A DNA stretch of 48,194 nucleotides from Brevibacterium picturae (GTDB lineage: Bacteria > Actinomycetota > Actinomycetes > Actinomycetales > Brevibacteriaceae), in NCBI RefSeq assembly GCF_030453725.1, contig NZ_JAKDJU010000005.1, positions 1 to 48,194 on the forward strand, in the 5' to 3' direction. Under the pieces are notes generated by a model. That model was not told the origin of the DNA, searched no databases, and saw only the letters and a list, made by a program, of their open reading frames with translations. Shown one piece after another: positions 33,070 through 39,937 of this stretch (its first letter is position 1; every line of letters starts with the position of its first letter). A program made the position numbers and the translations under genes.

Positions 33070-34668
33070 ATGGACGAGACAACCGAGCAACCCCGATCAA
33101 CGCGGCAGGACTCACCACCGACGACGGCAGATCAAGCCTCCGATATGAGCACCGAAACGAGTCCGCGCAGCCGCATCGATTTCCCCGTGGCAGGGGCCAG
33201 CGTCGGGATCCTCGCCGCGTTCGTCGTTGTGGCGCTCATCATTCCGGACACGGTGTCGTCGTGGGTCGGCACCGCCTTCTCCATATGCGCGAACATCTTC
33301 GGCATGTATTGGCAGATCCTCCTGCTGGCGACGTTCCTCATCGCTCTCGTCCTCATCTTCACCCCATGGGCCAAGGCACGATTGGGCAACCAGGAACGTC
33401 CGGATTTCGGCCGCTTCAGCTGGATCGCGATGATCATGACGACGCTGCTGGCGGCCGGGGGAGTGTTCTGGGCAGCGGCCGAACCGATGTATCACTACGC
33501 CACAGCGCCGCCGTACTTCACCAATGACGGCCACAGCGGGTTCGACGCTGTGGCCGCCGCTCTGGCCACTAGTTTCATCGACTGGGGCTTCCTCGCCTGG
33601 GCGATTCTGGGATCACTGGGTGCCATCGTCATGATGCGTGCCGCAGAGAAGGGCATGCCCCTGCGTCCACGCAGTCTCCTCTACCCGGTGCTGGGCAAGC
33701 GCGCCGCAACCGGTCCGCTTGCCGCCGTCGTCGACGTGGTGTGCGTCATCTCGGTGGCCGCAGGCACGATCGGCCCTGTCGGATTCTTAGGAATGCAGGT
33801 CACCTACGGGCTGAATTCTCTGTTCGGCATCCCCGACACCTATCCGGTTCAGCTGCTCGTGATCGCCGTGCTCACCGCAGTCGCCGGCGTCAGTGTCTTC
33901 TCCGGCGTCAGTCGCGGGGTCCGATTCCTCAGCAGCGCCAATGTCTGGATGGCACTTGCGCTCATGGCTGCGGTCCTCGTGCTCGGCTCAGCCTGGTTCG
34001 TCGCCAAGAGCTACTTCAGCGGCTTCGGTCTGTATATGACTGACTTCTTCAGCATGACGCTCTATCGCGGCGACACGGAATGGCTCTCGGGCTGGACGGT
34101 GTTCTTCTTCGGGTGGTTCCTCGGCTATGCACCGCTGATGGCGATCTTCATCGCCCGCATCTCGAAGGGGCGCACCGTGAGGGACCTGCTCATCAGCACC
34201 ACGATCCTCCCTCCCATTGCCACGACCATGTGGTTCACCGTGCTCGGCGGCACAGGCATCTACCTCGAACGGCAGTCGGCCGGATCCATCTCCGGCCCGC
34301 TGATGGATGGGGGACTGCCGGCCGCGGTCATGGCCATCAGCGACAATCTGCCGTTGTCGACGGTCATCGGCATCGGTTTCCTCATTCTGACGATGACCTT
34401 CGTGGCCACGACCACGGACTCGATGTCGTTTGCGATGTCGCAGTCGTGCATGACAAGCGGAGTACCCTCACCGAAGCTGCGGGCGATCTGGGCGGTGCTC
34501 ATCGGTGTCACGGCTGCCGTGCTCATCAGCTTGGGCGATGGCGGTGTCGACGCACTGCAGTCGGCGATCGTCATCACCGCTGTGCCGGTGGCCTTCGTCA
34601 TGCTTCCGTCGCTGTTCGCTGCTCCGATCTACGTGAGGCAGATGGCGAAGGAGCAGAAGGTGGCCTGA
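33070..34668 (+). CDS. BCCT-family transporter
   Basis: The 532-aa protein has a ~38-residue hydrophilic N-terminus and about 12 helices with BCCT hallmarks (GVFWAAAEPMYHYATAPP; GWTVFFFGWFLGYAPLMAIFIARISKGRTVRD). BCCT proteins import glycine betaine, choline, carnitine or ectoine, sodium- or proton-coupled. The aromatic box differs from the betaine type: Trp349 is kept, but Phe350 and Tyr353 replace two Trp in helix 8, and Leu180 replaces a Tyr in helix 4 (Trp172 and Trp177 kept). The cargo may differ from betaine. The start at 33070 is the first ATG with a weak AAAGG upstream; MSTETS at residue 26 is an alternative. It is convergent with deoR. Confidence 0.91.
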   Translation: MDETTEQPRSTRQDSPPTTADQASDMSTETSPRSRIDFPVAGASVGILAAFVVVALIIPDTVSSWVGTAFSICANIFGMYWQILLLATFLIALVLIFTPWAKARLGNQERPDFGRFSWIAMIMTTLLAAGGVFWAAAEPMYHYATAPPYFTNDGHSGFDAVAAALATSFIDWGFLAWAILGSLGAIVMMRAAEKGMPLRPRSLLYPVLGKRAATGPLAAVVDVVCVISVAAGTIGPVGFLGMQVTYGLNSLFGIPDTYPVQLLVIAVLTAVAGVSVFSGVSRGVRFLSSANVWMALALMAAVLVLGSAWFVAKSYFSGFGLYMTDFFSMTLYRGDTEWLSGWTVFFFGWFLGYAPLMAIFIARISKGRTVRDLLISTTILPPIATTMWFTVLGGTGIYLERQSAGSISGPLMDGGLPAAVMAISDNLPLSTVIGIGFLILTMTFVATTTDSMSFAMSQSCMTSGVPSPKLRAIWAVLIGVTAAVLISLGDGGVDALQSAIVITAVPVAFVMLPSLFAAPIYVRQMAKEQKVA

Positions 34669-34679
34669 GGCAGTGGGCC

Positions 34680-35405
34680 TCAGCTCTGAGGCTGTGCTCC
34701 GTGCTCGTCGAGCCAGATCCAGCCTTCAGGCAGCGGGGCCCAGGCGGCGACCTCGCGGCCGGTCTTGGAGCTGTCGGCGAGGACCACCACTGTCCGAGCG
34801 CGTTCGGAGATGAGCTCCTTGGTGCGAGCCTCGTCCAAGGTGGGCTCGCCCAAGCCTCTCTCCGCATCCACCGCGTCGGCACCCAGCAGCGCCAGGTCGA
34901 CGTGGATGCGGCTCAGGGCATGATCGCTCAAGGCCCCTGTTGTCCCGTGTGACTTGGCCGAGACCCGGCCCCCGACCATGACCACTTCGGGTCCTGCCGG
35001 GTGGGCGAGGGCCAGAGCGACCTCGAGCCCGCGTGTGTAGACGGTGAGGTCGCCGCGCTCACGGATGCGTTGGGCGACCCGGACGGCGGTGGAACCTGCG
35101 TCGAGGAAGACCGTGCGCACACTCTGATCGCCGAGGTAGTCCATCGCGGCCGCGGCGATCTCATCCTTGGCCTCGGCGTTGGCTTCCATCCGCTGTCCCA
35201 GCGGCGGTTCGACGTAGCCGCTCGCCGTGGCACCACCGATGGTGCGGATGATCTCACCGGTCTCCGACATCTCACGCAGATCCCGTCGGATCGTCGACTC
35301 CGAGGTCTCCAGCTCCGAGGCCAGACGCGCGATGGTCCACGACCCGGTCGTCAGCAGCGCCTGGATGTCGGCACGGCGCTTCTGCGTGCCCGTGCGAATC
35401 GCCAT
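34680..35405 (-). CDS. DeoR/GlpR-family transcriptional regulator
   Basis: The 241-aa protein begins with a DeoR helix-turn-helix (RRADIQALLTTGSWTIARLASEL, then ETSESTIRRDLREM) and continues with a sugar-phosphate-sensing domain (VFLDAGSTAVRVAQRI, VMVGGRVSAKSHG, LGADAVDAERG and the ending VVLADSSKTGR). It is the last gene of the four-carbon acid sugar unit, 91 bases after the PdxA-like gene. It probably represses that unit until a phosphorylated intermediate appears; a candidate site lies at 39617-39634 ahead of the permease gene. It is convergent with the BCCT gene (11 bases). Confidence 0.91.
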   Translation of the reverse strand: MAIRTGTQKRRADIQALLTTGSWTIARLASELETSESTIRRDLREMSETGEIIRTIGGATASGYVEPPLGQRMEANAEAKDEIAAAAMDYLGDQSVRTVFLDAGSTAVRVAQRIRERGDLTVYTRGLEVALALAHPAGPEVVMVGGRVSAKSHGTTGALSDHALSRIHVDLALLGADAVDAERGLGEPTLDEARTKELISERARTVVVLADSSKTGREVAAWAPLPEGWIWLDEHGAQPQS

Positions 35406-35496
35406 GTGTCGCTCCGTTTCTCTGCTGAGCCCATGCTGGGACCGACAGGTCGATTGGCCGCCTGCTCGGGTTGTCGGTTGGTCGGCTGACAGAATC

Positions 35497-36540
35497 CTAC
35501 TTCGGCAGGTACTCCGCGCGGATGCCGTCGACGAACGGAGCGTAGCCGATCGCCGCGGTGTAGGCCGAGCGCATCGTCCCCGCATCGGCGATGCCCTGAC
35601 CTGCGATGTCGAAGGCCGTGCCGTGGTCGACTGAGGTCCGCAGGATCGGCAGCCCGACGGTCACCGAGATCGTGCCGTCGAAGTCGAAGGTCTTCGAGGC
35701 GATGTGCCCCTGGTCGTGGTACTGGGAGAGGATCCCGTCGTATCGACCAGTCAGACCCTGGTGGAAGACCGAGTCCGCTGGGATCGGACCGGTCACCTCG
35801 AGCCCCGAGTCGATGACGCGATCGACAGCGGGGCGCAGGATCTCGATCTCCTCGTCTCCGAAGGCCCCGTTCTCGCCGCCGTGCGGGTTGAGCGCGGCGA
35901 CGGCCAACCTCGGTGAGGCGACACCGTAGAGCTGCAGGGCACGGTGGGCACGTTCGATCGAGTCGACCTGGGTGTCGACGGTGAGGGCGTCGATGGCCTT
36001 GCGCAGCGACATGTGGCGGGTGGCGAAGAAGACCTGAAGCTTGTGCTCAGGCACTTTCGTGCTCTCGACGACGAACATCGTGTCCTGCTTGGTCACGCCG
36101 GTGAGTTCGCCGAGCATCTCCGTGTGGCCCAGATGTTTGGAGCCGGATTTCCACACGGCCTCCTTGTTGATGGGGCCGGTGACGATGCCGGCGATCTCAC
36201 GATTCATCGCTGCCTTCGTGGCCACCTCGATGGCGGTCACGGCAGCTTGACCTGCGCGAGCGTCGACAACGCCCCACTTGGGCAGGTCGTCTCCGAGTAC
36301 GCCGATGTCGAAGACGTCGATGACGCCCTGGCCGGCCGAAGGGACCGACCAGTCGGTGATCGCTCGCAGTTCGACATCGAGGCCGAGGACCTCCACGGCC
36401 CGCCTCATCACGGCCAGATCGGCCACGGCGACACCGTGCTGGTCGTTCCGGCCGGAGAATTCGGCGAGCACCGAGGCGGTGATCTCGGGGCCGATGCCCA
36501 CCGGGTCGCCCACGGTCATGGCAAGTACGGGTGCGGTCAT
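35497..36540 (-). CDS. PdxA-family dehydrogenase (4-phospho-D-threonate/erythronate type)
   Basis: The 347-aa protein has the PdxA signature: MTVGDPVGIGPEI, VTGPINKEAVWKSGSKHLGHTEML (metal-binding His), NPHGGENGAFGDEE and SQYHDQGHI. PdxA proper works in vitamin B6 synthesis, but beside a DUF1537 kinase and GntP permease this is more likely the PdxA2 type, which oxidises and decarboxylates 4-phospho-D-threonate or -erythronate to dihydroxyacetone phosphate. That assignment rests on context. It starts with ATG 36540, 64 bases after the kinase stop. Confidence 0.88.
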   Translation of the reverse strand: MTAPVLAMTVGDPVGIGPEITASVLAEFSGRNDQHGVAVADLAVMRRAVEVLGLDVELRAITDWSVPSAGQGVIDVFDIGVLGDDLPKWGVVDARAGQAAVTAIEVATKAAMNREIAGIVTGPINKEAVWKSGSKHLGHTEMLGELTGVTKQDTMFVVESTKVPEHKLQVFFATRHMSLRKAIDALTVDTQVDSIERAHRALQLYGVASPRLAVAALNPHGGENGAFGDEEIEILRPAVDRVIDSGLEVTGPIPADSVFHQGLTGRYDGILSQYHDQGHIASKTFDFDGTISVTVGLPILRTSVDHGTAFDIAGQGIADAGTMRSAYTAAIGYAPFVDGIRAEYLPK

Positions 36541-36604
36541 GTCGTTCTCCTCAATGATGGGTTCTCGGATCGAGTGATGCGTGTGTGTGCAGAGATTCGA
36601 GACC

Positions 36605-37936
36605 TCATGCGCTCTTCTTTCCGGCGGCCTGGATGAGATGGTCGAGGCAGAGGACTCCGGTGCCGGCGTCGCCGATGAGTCCGCCCTTCGTCACGATCGG
36701 CAGTCCGGAGGCGGTCCCGCCGACGATGCGTCCGCCCACGGCCAGGGGAACGATCTCACGGTCGATCTCCATGCCGAGTGCTCCCAGTTCTGCCAGCACC
36801 GCAGCGGTGACGTCCCCGCCGGTGGTGTAGAGGCCTGTGACAGCGGTCGAGGCCATCACCTCGGCGGTGATCTGGGCGAGCCTGCGGGGGATGGACTCGG
36901 ACTGTTCGTCGGTGAGCTCGAGCAGATCGGCGGCATCGACGACGGTGGCGACGATGACGGCTCTCACCGCATCGGCCTGTGACTCGCCAGCCCGCGCCGA
37001 GGCGGCGGTGCGGACCCGCTCGAGTGTGGCCCGCACATCGGGCAGATCGTCGGCATCGAGTGCCGCCCGCACCACAGTGATCGTGGGGTCCTCGTCGAGT
37101 TTCGCCAGCTGGGTGCGAGTGATCTCGGTCGCCGATCCGGAGACCCCGAAGATCGCTTCGGTCTTTCGAGGCGGCAGGAGCGCCCGGGCCAGTGCGAGGC
37201 TGCCCGGCCCCGGGTCGATGCACACCCAGTCGATCGTCTCCTCCCGGCCGTTGTCGACGACCGCCCGGGCGACGAGGTCGATGTGCTCGTTGTTGAGCGC
37301 ATCGGCGACGATGACATCCGCGCCTGCAGCGACCGCAGCGATGACGTCGGAGCGGATCGCATCGTGGCCGGCAAGCACTGTCGAGAGTTCGACGGTGTGG
37401 CACTGCAGATCGGTGTTCTCCTGCACGATGTCGGCGACCACGGAGGTTCGCATGGGGGAGCGGACGTCATTGCGCAGCTCGGTGTCTTCGAGCAGCCGGC
37501 CGTTGAGCAGCTGTCGACCGCCGACGGTGACCCGTCCCGAGGCGGGGAAAGCGGGAATGCACAGTCCCATCACTCGACCCGGCCCCGTACTGGAGGTCAG
37601 GTTCCGGCGGGCACGCAGAGCAGCCTCGGCGGTGGGTCCGACATTGCCTCGCAGGGTCGTGTCGATGCGGCAGGCAACGAGATCGATGTCGCTGGTGATG
37701 CCGATGAGCGATTCGGTGAGCTCAGCGGCCTTCTCCGGCGGCAGGTGCCGGGAGTCGGCGTTGAGTACGACGGCGTCGTGGTCGTCGAGGAGGTCATCGA
37801 GGTTGACCTTCGCGGACTGGCTCGTTCCGGTCACGGTGATGGTCCGCAGCCCCGCCTCGGCGAAGAGGGCTCCGCAGGCGTTGCCGCCGGTGAGGTCGTC
37901 GGCGACGATGAGGATCCGTGGGCTGTCCTGGCTCAT
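36605..37936 (-). CDS. Four-carbon acid sugar kinase (DUF1537 family)
   Basis: The 443-aa kinase starts with the family motif ILIVADDLTGGNACGALFAEAG (residues about 8-29) and ends with the nucleotide-binding part (YTTGGDVTAAVLAELG, then GGRIVGGTASGLPIVTKGG and LIGDAG). DUF1537 kinases phosphorylate D-threonate, D-erythronate, L-threonate or related acids at O4. With only a PdxA-like enzyme next to it, D-threonate is the simplest substrate because that two-step route needs nothing else. The start at 37936 overlaps the permease stop by 4 bases; the frame to 37981 is rejected. Confidence 0.9.
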   Translation of the reverse strand: MSQDSPRILIVADDLTGGNACGALFAEAGLRTITVTGTSQSAKVNLDDLLDDHDAVVLNADSRHLPPEKAAELTESLIGITSDIDLVACRIDTTLRGNVGPTAEAALRARRNLTSSTGPGRVMGLCIPAFPASGRVTVGGRQLLNGRLLEDTELRNDVRSPMRTSVVADIVQENTDLQCHTVELSTVLAGHDAIRSDVIAAVAAGADVIVADALNNEHIDLVARAVVDNGREETIDWVCIDPGPGSLALARALLPPRKTEAIFGVSGSATEITRTQLAKLDEDPTITVVRAALDADDLPDVRATLERVRTAASARAGESQADAVRAVIVATVVDAADLLELTDEQSESIPRRLAQITAEVMASTAVTGLYTTGGDVTAAVLAELGALGMEIDREIVPLAVGGRIVGGTASGLPIVTKGGLIGDAGTGVLCLDHLIQAAGKKSA

Positions 37937-39477
37937 ACGATCAAGTCGAGCACGAACAGCAGCGGAATGGAACCTGCCCACACGGCAGTGGTGATGCCCG
38001 ACCAGCCCTTGATGGCATTCATGCCGTCGAGGCCGGTGAAGCGGGTGACGACCCAGAAGTACGAGTCGTTGAAGTAGGAGAAGACCATCGATCCGGCGGT
38101 GCAGGCCATCACGGCTACCAGCGGGCTCAGACCCAGTGGGGTGATGAGTGGGGCGGTGACCGAAGCGGCGGTGATCATTGCGACCGTGCCCGATCCCTGC
38201 GCGATGCGCACGAGGGAAGCGATGACGAAGGGGACGAGGAACGCGGGCAGGCTGATCGAAGCGATCGCCTCGGCCAGGGCGTCGCCGACTCCCGATTCGG
38301 TCAGCACCATGCCGAAGGCGCCACCGGCACCGGTGATGAGGAGGATGAGTCCCGCGGAGGCTGCGCCGTCGGCCAGCCAGTTCTGCACCTTGTTGCGTGG
38401 GGTCATGCGGGGCAGCAGGGTGTAGACGGCGAGGATGAGGCCGATCATGAGTGCGATGACGGGGTTGCCGAGGAACGCCAGCGGAGCGACCCAGGCCGAG
38501 GGCTCGTAGGTATCGCCTGAGAGTTCGCCCTGAGCGCTCTTGTCGATCGCCGTCGACACGGTGTTCCCGACAATGAGCAGCAGCGGAACGATGAGCGGGA
38601 GGAAGCCGAGGAAGGCTCCCGGATTCTTCGTCGCACCGGTTTCGTTGTTGCCGGCTTCGGTGCTGCCGCCTGCGGCGGAGGTGGCTGTGTTCGTCGAGTC
38701 GTCTGATTTGCTTGCAGTGGTTGCGGCATCCGCATCTTCACCGGTCATTGTGGCAACGTTGCCGTGTTCAGTTCGGTCGCCTCCGCCCTCGACGGCATGT
38801 CCTCCCGCCGAGGCGGCCGTGACCGAGCCGTACACGTCGTGCTTGACGGCAGCGTTGAGGACGGGTTCGAGCTTCGGGCCGATCCAACGGGCGTAGATGA
38901 CGACGACCGGCAGGAGAAGGACCGTGAAGATGACACCGGTGAGGATGACCGAGCCGATGTCGGCGCCGAGGATGCCCGTGGCAGCCAGTGGCCCCGGTGT
39001 CGGCGGCACCATGTGGTGGGTCAGCGTCATGCCGCAGCCCAGCGCCAGTGCGAGGGTGACATAGCCACCGCGCTTGACGCGGGCGATCGAGCGGGCCAGC
39101 GGGTTCATGATCACGTAGCCGGAGTCGCAGAAGACCGGGATGGACACGAGAGAGCCGACGGTGCCCATGGCCCAGGCCTCGCGCCCGTCGCCGAAGGCAC
39201 GCAGGAAGGCACGGGCCAGTGAGTCCGCTGCGCCGGAGACTTCGAGGATCTTGCCGATCCCCACACCCAGGCCGATGACGATGCCGATGCTGGCAAGCGT
39301 GTTGCCGAAGCCGGTGGTGATGGCGTCGACGATCGAGAGCAGGTCCTGGCCGGCGACGATGCCGGTGACGACCGATGCCGCCAGAAGTGCGATGAAGGCG
39401 TCGAGGCGGGTCGCCAGGACGATGACGACGATCGTCGCGATCCCGGCGATGAGCGCCAGAATGAGTTGCAGATCCAT
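37933..39477 (-). CDS. GntP-family permease with a long hydrophilic insert
   Basis: The 514-aa permease has about 12 helices and the GntP motifs (VIGLGVGIGKILEVSGAAD, SIPVFCDSGYVIMNPLA, THHMVPPTPGPLAATG, GSGTVAMITAAS). It probably imports four-carbon acid sugars with protons. Residues about 214-285 form a polar Gly/Asp/Thr/Ser/Asn-rich stretch between two helices, longer than the loop of usual ~450-aa GntP proteins. The ATG at 39477 has GGAGG 6 bases upstream. It is the first gene of the four-gene unit. Confidence 0.91.
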   Translation of the reverse strand: MDLQLILALIAGIATIVVIVLATRLDAFIALLAASVVTGIVAGQDLLSIVDAITTGFGNTLASIGIVIGLGVGIGKILEVSGAADSLARAFLRAFGDGREAWAMGTVGSLVSIPVFCDSGYVIMNPLARSIARVKRGGYVTLALALGCGMTLTHHMVPPTPGPLAATGILGADIGSVILTGVIFTVLLLPVVVIYARWIGPKLEPVLNAAVKHDVYGSVTAASAGGHAVEGGGDRTEHGNVATMTGEDADAATTASKSDDSTNTATSAAGGSTEAGNNETGATKNPGAFLGFLPLIVPLLLIVGNTVSTAIDKSAQGELSGDTYEPSAWVAPLAFLGNPVIALMIGLILAVYTLLPRMTPRNKVQNWLADGAASAGLILLITGAGGAFGMVLTESGVGDALAEAIASISLPAFLVPFVIASLVRIAQGSGTVAMITAASVTAPLITPLGLSPLVAVMACTAGSMVFSYFNDSYFWVVTRFTGLDGMNAIKGWSGITTAVWAGSIPLLFVLDLIV

Positions 39478-39604
39478 AAGATCCTCCGCAGTGAGGCCGA
39501 CTCAGTCAGCGAGCCGGGGGTTGATCCGGTCCGACTCGCGGTGAGCCGGTTTGAAGACATGCGACTGTCTGTGCGCCGCATACGAAGTTGAACAGCATGA
39601 GCAA

Positions 39605-39634
39605 GTATTGCCCATAATTGCGTAACTATGCAAT
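39605..39634 (-). promoter_or_regulatory. Promoter of the four-carbon acid sugar unit with an internal inverted repeat
   Basis: On the minus strand TTGCAT (39633-39628) and CAATAC (39610-39605) have a 17-base spacer. Inside is ATTGC-N8-GCAAT (39617-39634), with another ATTGC at 39608-39612. Repeats of this kind inside a promoter suit the DeoR-type repressor coded in the same unit. The expected transcript start is near 39598, giving a leader of about 120 bases. Confidence 0.5.
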
Positions 39635-39689
39635 GTACAGCTCGCGAGATGAGGCGGCTCGTGTACAGCTCGCGAGGTGAGGCGGCTCG
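39634..39689. repeat. 28-bp tandem duplication
   Basis: TGTACAGCTCGCGAG begins two adjacent 28-base units (39634-39661 and 39662-39689) that differ at one position (A/G at base 16). Each contains the palindrome CTCGCGAG. They lie immediately upstream of the -35 of the permease promoter, in the 460-base gap before the copper ATPase gene. They may be paired regulator sites or a chance slippage duplication. The remainder of the gap (39690-39906) shows nothing further. Confidence 0.75.
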
Positions 39690-39906
39690 TTGGCCCGGAG
39701 TGGCTGATGGGCCCCGCCGGTGAATCGACATTCGCGGCTCATCGATCCGCCAACGGTCGGTAACCGGTGGTCGCCCCAAGCTCCTTCTTCGACCACCGTT
39801 GACCGACCGTTGGCCGTGGCCGCCCGCAATTGCAGAGGTCGCTGTACATCCGACTGTCGCAATGCCCTCCGGTTCTCCGTGACGGGGCCGGGTCGAAGCC
39901 CGTTGT

Positions 39907-39928
39907 TATATGCCCTCAAGGGGTATAC
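39907..39928 (+). promoter_or_regulatory. CsoR/RcnR-like operator
   Basis: TATATGCCCTCAAGGGGTATAC has the form TATRCCC-N4-GGGGTATA known for copper-sensing CsoR repressors. It ends 9 bases before the ATG of the copper ATPase gene, so binding would block transcription; copper would release it. No csoR gene is in the window. Confidence 0.65.
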
Positions 39929-39937
39929 GGTGACGGT

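Noticed and set aside
34680..39477. PdxA-like gene as vitamin B6 pathway gene
   Set aside because: The kinase, GntP permease and DeoR context point to four-carbon acid sugar catabolism rather than pyridoxal synthesis.
39634..39689. Tandem 28-bp units as a CRISPR array
   Set aside because: Units are directly adjacent with no spacers, only two copies, and no cas genes are present.
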